Shown in pieces: positions 39,059 through 48,225 of a stretch of DNA of 64,000 nucleotides. Each line of letters starts with the position of its first letter. The stretch's first letter is position 1. The position numbers and the translations under genes were made by a program. The DNA comes from Sulfitobacter sp. DFL-14 (GTDB taxonomy: Bacteria; Pseudomonadota; Alphaproteobacteria; Rhodobacterales; Rhodobacteraceae): assembly GCF_003335585.1 (NCBI RefSeq), contig NZ_QBFD01000015.1:660122-724121 (forward strand), written 5' to 3'. The notes under the pieces were generated by a model that ran no database searches, was not told the DNA's origin, and saw only the letters and a program-made list of their open reading frames with translations.

Positions 39059-40003
39059 CTAGCCGTCAGCCTGCGGATATTCGTCAAGCGGCGTCAGGAT
39101 ATCTGCGATGACACCACGGATCCAGCAGTGCGCGGCTGCATTGGTGCGTCGCCGGTGCCAGATCATGCCAATCATCGGCTCCGGCATGACGACAGGGGGC
39201 GGCAGAACCTGCAGGTTCAGCTTTGTGCTGATCTTTCTTGCCAATTGATCTGGGACAACCGCGACATAATCGGTTTCAGCAACCGCGCTGCACACGCCGT
39301 ACATGACCGGAAGTGTCATGACGACACGTCGGTTTCGGCCCACCTTGGCCAATGCGGCGTCAGCCAGCGCCGCAAGGTTTCCTTCCGGCGAAAACAGGAC
39401 ATGGCTGAGATCGCAAAAGGTGTCGATGTCGATTTCACCGGGCGTCGGCAAGGCTGCCAGCCGTGGATGCCCGCGCCGCGCGATCATGGAAAAACGCGCA
39501 CGGAACATCGGCTGCCATTCCATCCAGGACGGGCCTTCCATCTGAGGCACCATGGCCAGGTCGACATCCTGCCGTTCCAATGCGCCAGCGAAGTTGTCCG
39601 GCACCAGATCGACAAGCTGAATGCGGACACCGGGTGCTTCCTGCGCAATTTTCTCCGCCAGCTGCGGCATCAGCATCTCGGCAAAGAAATCGCTGCCCGA
39701 CAGGCGAAACCGGTCGTCCGCGATGCTGGGATCAAAGCGCGGCGGGCCGGACAGTATGGATTCGGTTTGATCCAGCAATGTCCGCAGTGGTTCGGCAAGT
39801 GACAGGGCATAGTCGGTTGGTTCAAGCCGGGGACCGATCCGTATCAGCAGGGGGTCGTTCAGCGCGGCACGCAACCGCGCCAGCGCGGCGGATACCGCCG
39901 GTTGCGAAAGCCCGATCCGCTGGCCCGCGTGGGTCGCTGACCGGGTTTCCAGCAACGCGTCAAGAACGCGGAGCAAATTCAGATCAAAGCTGCCAAAATT
40001 CAT
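39059..40003 (-). CDS. LysR-family transcriptional regulator
   Basis: A 314-residue LTTR. The winged helix-turn-helix occupies residues 1-65 (LLRVLDALLETRSATHAGQRIGLSQPAVSAALARLR). The effector-binding domain follows from about 90, with a NodD/SyrM-like N-terminus. It stands alone, with the next gene on each side on another transcript, so its targets are not apparent. An AT-rich region with T-n11-A-type sequence precedes it and could hold its own control site; the divergent small membrane-protein gene at 40189 is the nearest candidate target. Confidence 0.9.
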   Translation of the reverse strand: MNFGSFDLNLLRVLDALLETRSATHAGQRIGLSQPAVSAALARLRAALNDPLLIRIGPRLEPTDYALSLAEPLRTLLDQTESILSGPPRFDPSIADDRFRLSGSDFFAEMLMPQLAEKIAQEAPGVRIQLVDLVPDNFAGALERQDVDLAMVPQMEGPSWMEWQPMFRARFSMIARRGHPRLAALPTPGEIDIDTFCDLSHVLFSPEGNLAALADAALAKVGRNRRVVMTLPVMYGVCSAVAETDYVAVVPDQLARKISTKLNLQVLPPPVVMPEPMIGMIWHRRRTNAAAHCWIRGVIADILTPLDEYPQADG

Positions 40004-40188
40004 GTCATCTATAATGATAATACATTTAATAAATTTTTTATATGGCGAAATTTATGGCACAACATCAGCACGATTTTTGCAAAAAGTCATTCTTTATGGG
40101 GGCTGCTCCTCGCTTCTGCGTGGCAGCCCTCTTTTGCGGACGGTGCTATGTTCGTGTGGATTTGAAACTGGATGAATTGGAAGGGCAA

Positions 40189-40557
40189 ATGAAAGGTCTG
40201 GCGTTTTATTTCTTGTTGGTGGGTGTGCTTTCGGTGCTGGTCGGGATGGTTTGGGGCATTCAGATGTCTGCCACGCAAGATCATGGCCTCTCACCCGCGC
40301 ATGGGCATCTCAACCTGATCGGTTGGGTCAGCATGACGCTGTTTGCCCTTTATTATCATGTTGTGCCCGGTGCCGCGCAAAGCCGCCTGGCGATGATCCA
40401 CTTTGCCGTCTCCGTGGTCGGGCTGATCGTATTGGTGCCGGGCATTGCCATCGTCCTGTCGGGCGGAACGGAATCGCTGGCCAAGATCGGTTCAATGATC
40501 ACGGTTGCGGCCATGCTCTTGTTTCTTGCAGTGGTGCTGCGCAACCGCGCGGCCTGA
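40189..40557 (+). CDS. Small four-helix membrane protein with a HGHLNLIGW motif
   Basis: About 122 residues with four hydrophobic segments (near 3-24, 39-57, 65-87 and 94-115). Between helices 1 and 2 is SPAHGHLNLIGWVSM, an HxH motif that resembles the heme-ligand helix of cbb3 oxidase subunit I and of related short proteins found in many Proteobacteria. The function is unknown; metal or heme binding is possible. GGAAGGG lies 4 bases before the ATG. The longer open frame starting at 40042 has no supporting start. Confidence 0.65.
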   Translation: MKGLAFYFLLVGVLSVLVGMVWGIQMSATQDHGLSPAHGHLNLIGWVSMTLFALYYHVVPGAAQSRLAMIHFAVSVVGLIVLVPGIAIVLSGGTESLAKIGSMITVAAMLLFLAVVLRNRAA

Positions 40558-40560
40558 ACG

Positions 40561-40587
40561 AAAAAGGGCGCTCCTGCCGGAGCGCCC
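40561..40587 (-). terminator. Rho-independent terminator of serA
   Basis: A 9-bp perfect GC-rich stem (40566-40574 with 40579-40587) with a 4-base loop is followed, on the minus strand, by five T residues (40565-40561). It ends serA transcription just past its stop and may also block read-through from the plus-strand gene ending at 40557. Confidence 0.85.
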
Positions 40588-40599
40588 CTGAACTGCTTG

Positions 40600-42195
40600 T
40601 CAGGCCACTTCGAACTGCAGGGGCTTGATCTGTTTGAACATGCCCGTCGCGCGCAGTTTCTGAATGACGGGCTCGGGCACGACTTCATCCACATAGAGCA
40701 GCGCAATGGCTTCGCCTTTTGCGGCAGAGCGTCCCAATGTGAAGTTGGCGATGTTCACATTGTTTTCGCCCATGGTCTGGCCCAGCGTGCCGATGATGCC
40801 TGGCACGTCCTCGTTCGTGGTATAAAGCATATGCTCGCCGATCTCGGCGTCGATGTTGATGCCCTTGATCTGGATAAAGCGCGGCTTGCCGTCGGAAAAG
40901 ACAGTGCCCGCGATGGATCGCTCGCGTTTTTCAGTGACCACGGTGACCTTGATATACCCGTCAAAAACCCCCGATTTATCCTGATTGGTGGTGCTGATCT
41001 GGATGCCCTTTTCGCGTGCGACGACCGGGGCGGAAACCATGTTCACGTCCGGGTTGGCGCGTTTCATGATGCCGGCAACCACACCGCAGTTCAGCGCGTC
41101 GAGGTTCATCTTGCCGACCGAACCGTCGTAAAGAATGTTGATCGCCTTGATCGGCTCATCTGTCATCTGACCGATGAAGGCCCCCAGATGCCCGGCCAGT
41201 TTGACCCAGGGTCCCATGACCTTGGCTTCCTCGGCGGTGACGGATGGCATGTTCAGCGCGTTGCTGACGGCACCTGTCAGCAGGTAATCCGCCATCTGCT
41301 CGGCAACCTGCAGCGCGACGTTTTCCTGCGCCTCTGTCGTGGCGGCACCGAGGTGCGGGGTGCAGACCACGTTGGGCAGGTTGAACAGCGGGTTCTCGGT
41401 GGCCGGTTCGACCTTGAAGACGTCAAATGCCGCACCCGCCACATGGCCGGATTTCAGCATATCGGCCAGCGCTTCCTCGTCCACCAGACCGCCACGGGCG
41501 CAGTTGATGATGCGCACGCCTTTCTTGGTTTTCTCCAGGTTCTCGCGGCTGAGGATATTGGCGGTCTGATCGGTGAAAGGGACGTGCAGGGTGATGAAAT
41601 CGGCACGTTTCAGCAGTTCGTCGAGTTCGACCTTTTCGACGCCCATCTTCTTGGCCTTCTCGTCGCCGAGGAAGGGATCGTAGGCGACGACTTTCATCTT
41701 GAGACCGCGCGCACGGTCGCAGACGATGCCGCCGATATTGCCCGCGCCGATCACGCCCAGTGTCTTGCCGGTCAGTTCGACACCCATGAACTTCGACTTC
41801 TCCCACTTGCCGGCATGGGTGGAGGCAGAGGCTTCGGGGATCTGGCGGGCCACGGCGAACATCATCGCAATGGCGTGTTCGGCGGTGGTGATCATGTTGC
41901 CGAAGGGCGTGTTCATGACGATCACGCCTTTCTTGGAGGCTTCTTCCTTGTCGATGTTGTCGGTGCCAATCCCGGCGCGGCCGATGACCTTGAGGTTCGG
42001 CGCATTGGCGAGAATCTTTTCGGTGACCTTGGTCGCGGAGCGGATGGCAAGGCCATCATAATTGCCGATGATCTCGGCCAGCTTGTCCTTGTCCTTGCCC
42101 AGGTCGGGCTGAAAATCCACGTCGATGCCGCGGTCCTTGAAGATTTGAACGGCGGCGTCGCTGAGCTTGTCGGAAATGAGTACTTTGGGGGCCAT
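40600..42195 (-). CDS. serA: D-3-phosphoglycerate dehydrogenase
   Basis: About 531 residues of the long type I PGDH. The substrate-binding lobe starts KVLISDKLSDAAVQIF. The NAD motif is GVIGAGNIGGIV (about 146-157), and the catalytic Arg, Glu and His lie in NCARGGLVDEEAL and VCTPHLGAAT. An intervening ASB domain and a C-terminal ACT domain (IGTLGQTMGENNVNIANFTLGR) allow serine feedback inhibition. It commits 3-phosphoglycerate to serine. ATG 42195 is chosen because the added upstream frame is intergenic. It follows serC by 89 bases on the same strand. Confidence 0.96.
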   Translation of the reverse strand: MAPKVLISDKLSDAAVQIFKDRGIDVDFQPDLGKDKDKLAEIIGNYDGLAIRSATKVTEKILANAPNLKVIGRAGIGTDNIDKEEASKKGVIVMNTPFGNMITTAEHAIAMMFAVARQIPEASASTHAGKWEKSKFMGVELTGKTLGVIGAGNIGGIVCDRARGLKMKVVAYDPFLGDEKAKKMGVEKVELDELLKRADFITLHVPFTDQTANILSRENLEKTKKGVRIINCARGGLVDEEALADMLKSGHVAGAAFDVFKVEPATENPLFNLPNVVCTPHLGAATTEAQENVALQVAEQMADYLLTGAVSNALNMPSVTAEEAKVMGPWVKLAGHLGAFIGQMTDEPIKAINILYDGSVGKMNLDALNCGVVAGIMKRANPDVNMVSAPVVAREKGIQISTTNQDKSGVFDGYIKVTVVTEKRERSIAGTVFSDGKPRFIQIKGINIDAEIGEHMLYTTNEDVPGIIGTLGQTMGENNVNIANFTLGRSAAKGEAIALLYVDEVVPEPVIQKLRATGMFKQIKPLQFEVA

Positions 42196-42223
42196 GATGG
42201 TGGTCCTTTGTGGGATGGGGGAA

Positions 42224-42244
42224 GGTGCGCAGTGAATGCGCACC
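42224..42244. other. GTGCGC hairpin between serC and serA
   Basis: GGTGCGCA (42224-42231) pairs with TGCGCACC (42237-42244) over a 5-base loop. A related GGTGCG...GCGCACC stretch occurs at 46219-46250, downstream of the IalB-like gene. From general knowledge such hairpins recur in Roseobacter-group genomes as short dispersed elements. Possible processing or attenuation site between serC and serA. Confidence 0.5.
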
Positions 42245-42284
42245 CTACGGGTCATGCGTTGGGGGTGCCTTTATGGCGCACCGA

Positions 42285-43424
42285 TCATGTGTTGATTTCG
42301 GCCTCGAAAGCCCAGGCAAGCCAGGGCAGCATCGCCTCGATGTCGGCGGTTTCCACCGTGCCGCCACACCAGATGCGCAGACCGGCGGGGGCATCGCGGT
42401 AGGCGCCGATGTCCAGCGCCACGCCCTCGTCCGCCAGCCGCTTGGCGACGGCCTTGGCAAAGGCGGCACCGTCGGTGATGCGGTCATCGGTGAACTTCAG
42501 GCAGACCGATGTGTTGGAACGCGTGGCCGCGTCTTCGGCCAGGTTCGCGATCCAGTCGTTCGCCTCGCAGAAATCGAAGATCGCCTGCGCGTTGGCGTCG
42601 GCCCGCGCGATCAGACCCTTCAGCCCGCCCACGGATTTGGCCCAGTCCAACGCCAGCAGGTAATCCTCGACGCAGAGCATGGAGGGCGTGTTGATCGTCT
42701 CGCCCTTGAAGATGCCTTCGTTCAGCTTGCCGCCTTTTGTCAGGCGGAAGATCTTTGGCAGGGGCCAGGCGGGCGTGTAGCTTTCCAGCCGTTCCACCGC
42801 GCGGGGGCTGAGGATCAGCATGCCGTGGGCCGCTTCACCGCCCAGCACCTTCTGCCAGGAGAAGGTGGTCACATCCAGCTTGTCCCAGGGCAGGTCCTGC
42901 GCAAAGGCGGCCGAGGTCGCGTCGCAGAGGGTCAGGCCCGCACGATCCGCCGGGATCGCATCGCCGTTCGGCATACGCACGCCGGAGGTGGTGCCGTTCC
43001 AGGTAAAGCAGACATCGTTGTCGTAGTTGAGCGCCGCCATGTCGACGATCTGGCCATAGTCGGCCTCGTGTACCGTCGCTTCGATCTTGAGCTGTTTGAC
43101 CACGTCGGTGACCCAGCCCGCGCCGAAGGATTCCCAGGCGACCATTTCGGCAGGGCGTTCGCCCAGCAGGGACCACATGGCCATCTCGAAAGCCCCGGTG
43201 TCAGAGGCAGGTACGATGCCGATGCGGTAATCCGCCGGCACACCGAGGACCTCGCGGGTCGTCTCGATTGCCGCAAGCAGTTTGGCCTTGCCAGGTGCGG
43301 CACGGTGGCTGCGCCCCAGGGGAGCGGATGCCAGCTTGTTCAGATCGAATGTGGGGATTTTGGCACAGGGGCCGGAAGAAAAACGCGGATTAGCCGGCCG
43401 CGTTGCCGGTGCAGTAATAGCCAT
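42285..43424 (-). CDS. serC: Phosphoserine aminotransferase
   Basis: About 379 residues of the class V PLP family, alphaproteobacterial SerC type. The N-terminus [13 protein letters not shown] is diagnostic. [20 protein letters not shown] (about 70-89) and ESFGAGWV bind phosphate and cofactor. [11 protein letters not shown] holds the PLP Asp, and the [14 protein letters not shown] segment the PLP lysine. It turns 3-phosphohydroxypyruvate to phosphoserine. The open frame extends to 43544, but ATG 43424 gives the normal start. It is divergent from serB. Confidence 0.96.
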   Translation of the reverse strand: MAITAPATRPANPRFSSGPCAKIPTFDLNKLASAPLGRSHRAAPGKAKLLAAIETTREVLGVPADYRIGIVPASDTGAFEMAMWSLLGERPAEMVAWESFGAGWVTDVVKQLKIEATVHEADYGQIVDMAALNYDNDVCFTWNGTTSGVRMPNGDAIPADRAGLTLCDATSAAFAQDLPWDKLDVTTFSWQKVLGGEAAHGMLILSPRAVERLESYTPAWPLPKIFRLTKGGKLNEGIFKGETINTPSMLCVEDYLLALDWAKSVGGLKGLIARADANAQAIFDFCEANDWIANLAEDAATRSNTSVCLKFTDDRITDGAAFAKAVAKRLADEGVALDIGAYRDAPAGLRIWCGGTVETADIEAMLPWLAWAFEAEINT

Positions 43425-43560
43425 TGATGCTACCCTCTCAGATAAGCGCCCTTCGTTGGGGAAGGGTGTCCCAAGGCTGCGTTTAAGGGGTTGGTCAGGC
43501 TGGCGCAATCTGAAAAACGTGTCTAGAACGCCGCCTTGTCGCACATTTGCGACCTGAATG
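43425..43560 (-). promoter_or_regulatory. serC 5' leader, possible serC RNA motif
   Basis: The region upstream of serC contains a stem (43449-43454 with 43461-43466, 6-base loop) close to the start codon and a further possible weak pairing. Established knowledge: a conserved serC leader RNA is described upstream of serC in Alphaproteobacteria. Whether this leader matches that consensus cannot be judged by eye. Confidence 0.25.
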
Positions 43561-43580
43561 ACGCGGATCGGAAACTTCGG

Positions 43581-44456
43581 ATGTACACAGTTGTCTTGCT
43601 GACCTCACCCCAAGCGCGGACTCTTGAGCCTGCATTGGTCGAAAGCCTGCGCAATGCCTGGGGCGGCGGCGAAACAGTCTGGCTGGCGCCGGATGAGGCG
43701 GCGGAATTCGGGATCGCGCAGCAGCCCGACAATTTTGAGACGGTCTGGGAGGATTGCCAGAAAATGGGCGTTGATCTGGTTGTCGTGCCGACCGGGAATC
43801 GCCGCAAACGGATGCTGCTGGCCGATATGGACAGCACGATGATTCAGCAGGAATGTATCGACGAACTGGCGGATGAGGCCGGTGTGGGGACAAGGGTCAA
43901 GGACATCACGGCGCGTGCAATGAATGGCGAGCTGGATTTCGACGGCGCATTGCGCGAGCGGGTCGGTCTGCTGAAAGGGTTGCCGGAATCGGTGATTGGC
44001 AAGGTGCTGGCGGAACGGATTACCCTGATGCCGGGAGGCCCGGTGCTGCTGGCGACGATGAAGGCACAGGGCGGCCATGCGGCTCTGGTCTCCGGCGGCT
44101 TTACGGCCTTTACGGCAAAGGTCGCGGCTCTGCTGGGTTTTGACGAGCATCGGGCCAATTCCCTGCTGATCGACAAGGGTGTGTTGAGCGGTGAGGTGGG
44201 GATGCCGATCCTGGGAAAACAGGCAAAGGTCGATGCTCTGGAGCAAATCTCGGCGCGGCTGGGCATCGCCGAAGCGGATGTGATCGCCGTCGGGGACGGG
44301 GCGAACGATCTGGGCATGTTGAAGCGTGCGGGCCTTGGTGTGGCGCTGCACGCAAAGCCCGCCGTTGCCGCGCAATGTAATGTGCGGGTGAATTTCGGTG
44401 ATTTGACCGCCTTGCTCTACGTACAGGGCTATGCGCTATCGGATTTCGCCGCCTGA
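43581..44456 (+). CDS. serB: Phosphoserine phosphatase
   Basis: About 291 residues. A divergent ACT-like N-terminal region of about 75 residues precedes a HAD core. Motif I is [19 protein letters not shown] (the first Asp is the nucleophile), motif II is [11 protein letters not shown], and motif IV is [13 protein letters not shown]. The MDSTMI sequence is specific for SerB. It releases serine from phosphoserine. ATG 43581 is preferred; an in-frame TTG at 43536 lies within the serC leader. It shares a 156-base divergent region with serC, so serA-serC and serB flank one control region. Confidence 0.95.
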   Translation: MYTVVLLTSPQARTLEPALVESLRNAWGGGETVWLAPDEAAEFGIAQQPDNFETVWEDCQKMGVDLVVVPTGNRRKRMLLADMDSTMIQQECIDELADEAGVGTRVKDITARAMNGELDFDGALRERVGLLKGLPESVIGKVLAERITLMPGGPVLLATMKAQGGHAALVSGGFTAFTAKVAALLGFDEHRANSLLIDKGVLSGEVGMPILGKQAKVDALEQISARLGIAEADVIAVGDGANDLGMLKRAGLGVALHAKPAVAAQCNVRVNFGDLTALLYVQGYALSDFAA

Positions 44457-44471
44457 CGGCGACGATCCGGT

Positions 44472-44516
44472 GGGGGCGCTGCCCCCGTCCTTCGGACTCC
44501 CCCGGGAATATTTTTT
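44472..44516. terminator. Hairpin and T-tract element between serB and asparaginase
   Basis: GGGGGC (44472-44477) pairs with GCCCCC (44481-44486). A short GTCC/GGAC hairpin and a CCCGGG follow, and then AATATTTTTT. This GC-hairpin plus A/T-tract pattern recurs downstream of genes in Roseobacter-group genomes. It probably terminates serB and perhaps the convergent asparaginase gene as well. Confidence 0.65.
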
Positions 44517-44527
44517 GCCAAAAAGAA

Positions 44528-45508
44528 TCAGAGGAGTTCGGCTGCGGGTTTCAGCACACCTGTCATGATCTCTCGCCTGTTGGTGATCGGGGCGTTCATG
44601 CGTTTCAGCGTGGCGGGGTGGTTGGGATCAAGGGCACCGAGTTTGACCAGAATCGCGGCAATGGCGCATTCCGCGGCACGCGTGGTGCCGCAGGCCGCCT
44701 TGAGGGCGATGCCCAGCTTCTGCTCGGGCAGGATGGCGATGAAGAAGCCTTCGGCGCCGGTTTTCAGGGCGACCTTGCCGTCCATCGCGCGCATCAGCTC
44801 GGTGCAGGCCCGACCCTCGCCCGCGACAAGCTCCGGGTGCAGGCGCATCGCCTGATGCAGGCGGGTTTCGGCGGCGCCATCGGGCGCGGCGGCGAAACGG
44901 GCCATGGCGCGTGCCATGCCGTGCAGCGTGCAGGCGTGGTTCGGGGCAGAGCAGCCATCAATGCCGTAACCCGGTGAGGTTTCTCCGGTGACGTCTTCGA
45001 ATGCGGTCAGGCAGGCCTTTTGAACCGGATGTGCCGGGTCGACATATTCCGAATTGCCGCCAAGGTGCTTGTTCAGCGTCAAGAAGCCGGCGTGTTTGCC
45101 CGAGCAGTTGTTGTGGACCTGGCAGGGGGTTTCATGGGCCCGGATCAGGCTGTTGCGGGCATTGCGGTCATCGGGTTCCTGCGGACCGCATCGCAATGCG
45201 GCATCGTCCAGACCAAGGGTATCGAGCCATGAGTTGACCCTGTCGGTATGGATCGCCGCGCCGTTGTGCGAGGCGCAGGCCAGCGCAAGCTGTTCGGTGG
45301 AAAGCCTCATCTTGTCGGCGGCGCCGGAGGTGACCAGCGGCAGGGCCTGGATCATCTTGGACGACGAGCGGGGGAGGATCACGGCGCTCGGATCACCCCA
45401 TGATTGCGCGATCTGGCCGGTGTCGTCGCAGACCACCGCATGGCCTGAATGGACGCTTTCCAGAATGGGACCACGCCAGATTTCGGCAAAGGGGCTTGGC
45501 TGGGTCAT
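44528..45508 (-). CDS. Asparaginase II-family protein (PF06089)
   Basis: A 326-residue protein of the thermolabile/rhizobial-type asparaginase (AsnII) family. SGHAVVCDDTGQI near residues 21-33 is followed by LPRSSSKMIQALPL (45-58), holding the Ser-Ser-Lys catalytic region. LACASHNGA and NNCSGKHAGF carry the conserved Cys and Lys-His, and GIDGCSAPNHA is a further signature. Known members hydrolyse asparagine to aspartate and ammonia, though not all have been tested. It is monocistronic and divergent from the IalB-like gene. Confidence 0.88.
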   Translation of the reverse strand: MTQPSPFAEIWRGPILESVHSGHAVVCDDTGQIAQSWGDPSAVILPRSSSKMIQALPLVTSGAADKMRLSTEQLALACASHNGAAIHTDRVNSWLDTLGLDDAALRCGPQEPDDRNARNSLIRAHETPCQVHNNCSGKHAGFLTLNKHLGGNSEYVDPAHPVQKACLTAFEDVTGETSPGYGIDGCSAPNHACTLHGMARAMARFAAAPDGAAETRLHQAMRLHPELVAGEGRACTELMRAMDGKVALKTGAEGFFIAILPEQKLGIALKAACGTTRAAECAIAAILVKLGALDPNHPATLKRMNAPITNRREIMTGVLKPAAELL

Positions 45509-45684
45509 GAATTCCTCCGATTCGTGCGCGAAAACCTGCCAATCAGGGTTTCGTCTGTCGCCTGTTTCGCGTTATTATGCTTGTTGTCGAAAAGATAACA
45601 GGCACTTGCAGGAGAGCGGCCAAACAACGCCGCCATCAAGGCTTGCGATTGAGTTGAGGTCAAGGACAGCTGGAGGCTGGACAG

Positions 45685-46215
45685 ATGCGAATTATTAAGA
45701 ATTTAGGGGTTGTGGCAGGGTTGGCCGCTTTTGCGGCGTCAGGCGCTGCCGCACAGGATCAGAGCACGAACCGCGTCGCTGCCAAGACGGACTGGAGTGT
45801 CTTCGTTGAGGACAACCCGACCGAATGCTGGGGCGTGTCCACACCAAAGGAAACCGTGAATTCGCGCGATGGCCGGGTTGTCGCGGTGAACCGTGGTCAG
45901 ACCTTGTTGATGGTGTTCTACCGGCCCTCTGCCGGGGCCAAGGGGCAGGTTGCCTTTACCGGTGGCTACCCCTTCAAGTCGGGATCGACCGTAAACCTGG
46001 ATATTTCCGGCAATACGTTTGAGCTGTTCACCGAGGGTGAATGGGCGTGGCCGGCAACCACCGAAGATGATTCCAAGATCATCACGGCGATGAAACGCGG
46101 TGCCGATGCGGTGCTCAGCGGTCAGTCAGGCCGGGGGACGAACACCAAGGACACGTTCTCCTTGCTGGGTTTCACGGCAGCGGTGGAAGATGCGGCCAAG
46201 CGCTGCGGTGGCTGA
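45685..46215 (+). CDS. Invasion-associated locus B (IalB) family protein
   Basis: A 176-residue secreted protein. The N-terminal signal peptide (about residues 1-23) ends at SGAAAQ. The mature part has the IalB-family pattern: DWSVFVEDNPTECWGVS at the start, a beta-rich middle with VFYRPSAGAKGQVAFTGGYPF, and the C-terminal GTNTKDTFSLLGFTAAVEDAAKRC with a paired Cys. Despite the name the family is widespread in harmless Alphaproteobacteria, and its molecular function is unknown. It stands alone, probably with its own promoter in the 176-base gap upstream. Confidence 0.85.
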   Translation: MRIIKNLGVVAGLAAFAASGAAAQDQSTNRVAAKTDWSVFVEDNPTECWGVSTPKETVNSRDGRVVAVNRGQTLLMVFYRPSAGAKGQVAFTGGYPFKSGSTVNLDISGNTFELFTEGEWAWPATTEDDSKIITAMKRGADAVLSGQSGRGTNTKDTFSLLGFTAAVEDAAKRCGG

Positions 46216-46234
46216 GCATTGGTGCGTGGTGCGT

Positions 46235-46570
46235 TCAGACGATGCGCACCATTAATGCCATCGCCGCCAGAGCGCAGCCGATTCCGGCGAATTCCCTGAA
46301 TTCCAGGGTTTCGCCGAACCGCAGCACACCCAGGGCGCAGAGCGCGATCAGCGTGATCATGGAAAACCCGACTCCGGCTTGCGAAAGTGTGATGTGCTGC
46401 AGGGCAAAGTACCAAAGCAGGGCCGAGCCCGCGTAAAGCGCGCAGCCGATGATGACCAGTGGCGATCCGGCTGTCCGGCCTTCGACAACGGCGGTTTTGA
46501 TCAGGTAGTCGCCGACGATGACAATCAGGGCCGTACCGGATGTCAGGGCGAGGCCGTAAAATATCGACAT
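46235..46570 (-). CDS. Small four-helix membrane transporter of the DMT superfamily
   Basis: About 111 residues with four hydrophobic helices (ALTSGTALIVIVGDYLI, PLVIIGCALYAGSALLWYFAL, VGFSMITLIALCALGVLRF and GIGCALAAMALMVRIV). It resembles an SMR/EmrE-size or half-EamA protein, including the glycine-rich helix 2. It lacks an evident conserved membrane Glu in helix 1 (an Asp is seen), so classical EmrE drug efflux is uncertain. ATG 46570 has AAGGAT-type sequence upstream on the minus strand; the frame is open to 46681 without support. Confidence 0.7.
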   Translation of the reverse strand: MSIFYGLALTSGTALIVIVGDYLIKTAVVEGRTAGSPLVIIGCALYAGSALLWYFALQHITLSQAGVGFSMITLIALCALGVLRFGETLEFREFAGIGCALAAMALMVRIV

Positions 46571-46781
46571 ACACCTATCCTTGAGAGAAAATGGATAATG
46601 CCCCTGCAGGGTGGCTTGAAATGAAGCCAGGGGTGCGAAAGTCTGAATGGATTGAGGTTGGGCCGGATGCAAAGACCGCACAAGTGGGGATAACCTTACC
46701 CCGGAGCGTGCGGTTCAAGACCCTTTTGCAATTCGCGGCACATTCTATATAGAGACGCATCCACCCAAGGAGAGTCGCCCC

Positions 46782-47960
46782 ATGACCGCCACCGCGCCAA
46801 TCACCCAGGACGTCCATACCATTCCGCGCAAGATGCCGGAGGGTCCTGTGAACCTTGTCGGGATGACCCGCGACAAGATGCGGGAGGTTCTGATTGCCAA
46901 CGGCACGCCGGAAAAGCAGGCCAAGATGCGGGTCGGCCAGATCTGGCAGTGGATCTACCAGTGGGGCGTGCGTGATTTCGACGCGATGACCAATCTGGCC
47001 AAGGCCTACCGGGCCGAGCTGGCTGAGAAATTCGTGATTGAGGTGCCGGAGGTCGTGACCAGGCAGGTCAGCAGCGACGGCACGCGCAAGTATCTTGTCC
47101 GCATTGCCGGCGGTCATGAGGTCGAGGTGGTTTATATCCCGGAAGAAGGGCGCGGCACGCTTTGCGTATCGTCGCAGGTAGGGTGCACGCTGACCTGTTC
47201 GTTCTGCCACACGGGCACGCAGAAGCTGGTGCGCAACCTGACGGCGGCAGAGATCATCGGCCAGGTCATGGTGGCGCGGGACGATCTGGGCGAATGGCCG
47301 GTCCCGGGCGCGGTCAAGGATGAGACGCGGCTTTTGTCGAACATCGTGCTGATGGGCATGGGTGAACCGCTGTATAATTTCGAGAATGTGCGCGACGCGA
47401 TGAAAATCGCGATGGACGCCGAAGGCATCCAGCTGTCGCGCCGTCGGATCACGCTGTCCACATCCGGCGTGGTGCCGGAGATCTGGCGCACCGCGCAGGA
47501 GATTGGCTGCCAGCTTGCGGTATCCTTCCATGCCACCACGGATGAGGTGCGTGATAAACTGGTGCCGATCAACAAGCGCTGGAACATCGAGGAGTTGCTG
47601 GACGCCCTGCGCAGCTATCCCAAGGTCAGCAATTCAGAGCGGATCACCTTCGAATATGTCATGCTGCACGGCGTCAACGACAGTGACGAAGACGCGCGGC
47701 GGCTGGTCAAGCTGATTGACGGCATTCCGGCCAAGATCAACCTGATCCCGTTCAACGAATGGCCCGGTGCGCCTTACAAGCGGTCCAGCAACAACCGCAT
47801 CCGCGCCTTTGCCGACATCATCTACAAGGCCGGCTATGCCTCTCCGATCCGCACCCCGCGCGGCGAGGATATCATGGCGGCCTGCGGGCAGTTGAAATCG
47901 GCCACGGAACGCGCGCGCAAGTCGCGCAAGCAGATCGAGGCGGACGCAGGGATCAGTTGA
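46782..47960 (+). CDS. rlmN: Dual-specificity 23S rRNA/tRNA adenine C2-methyltransferase
   Basis: A 392-residue radical SAM enzyme. The [4Fe-4S] cluster Cys135, Cys139 and Cys142 lie in [13 protein letters not shown]. The methyl-carrying Cys128 (LCVSSQ) precedes it, and Cys368 (MAACGQL) is the partner in the disulfide mechanism. [12 protein letters not shown] and [15 protein letters not shown] are further RlmN signatures. It methylates A2503 of 23S rRNA and A37 of some tRNAs. AAGGAGA precedes the ATG. It is monocistronic, with a hairpin about 80 bases after the stop. Confidence 0.97.
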   Translation: MTATAPITQDVHTIPRKMPEGPVNLVGMTRDKMREVLIANGTPEKQAKMRVGQIWQWIYQWGVRDFDAMTNLAKAYRAELAEKFVIEVPEVVTRQVSSDGTRKYLVRIAGGHEVEVVYIPEEGRGTLCVSSQVGCTLTCSFCHTGTQKLVRNLTAAEIIGQVMVARDDLGEWPVPGAVKDETRLLSNIVLMGMGEPLYNFENVRDAMKIAMDAEGIQLSRRRITLSTSGVVPEIWRTAQEIGCQLAVSFHATTDEVRDKLVPINKRWNIEELLDALRSYPKVSNSERITFEYVMLHGVNDSDEDARRLVKLIDGIPAKINLIPFNEWPGAPYKRSSNNRIRAFADIIYKAGYASPIRTPRGEDIMAACGQLKSATERARKSRKQIEADAGIS

Positions 47961-48040
47961 TCTGCCATCCGGCAAAAAGGTCTGACGCTTTTAGGGTAGT
48001 GCCCGAGGCAATGGAATCGGGCGATTTGAGATCAATTTTG

Positions 48041-48069
48041 GTCCGGGGGTCAAGCGGCCTCCGGACTTT
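48041..48069 (+). terminator. Probable terminator downstream of rlmN
   Basis: GTCCGGGGG (48041-48049) pairs with CCTCCGGAC (48058-48066), including one G-T pair, over an 8-base loop; three T residues follow. A strong stem but a short T-tract. Confidence 0.5.
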
Positions 48070-48225
48070 ATGTATCTGAATTAAAAAAATAAATCACAGA
48101 TTTATGACACCATTGGTCATTCGGCGCGTCCTGAAATGACCTTTGTTCCGACGCATTCCCGAGCAATTGTTGCCATGGACGGGGTCAAGATTGTTTCCTG
48201 TAGAAACCCAATCAGGAGACAGAAA

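Noticed and set aside
40597-42402. 601-codon open frame on the plus strand opposite serA
   Set aside because: Shadow of serA in a GC-rich genome; translation has no recognisable domain and no ribosome-binding site, while serA has full family signatures.
46726-46752. TTGCAA...TATATA as the rlmN promoter
   Set aside because: Spacing between boxes is only 14 bases; suggestive but not reliable enough to list.
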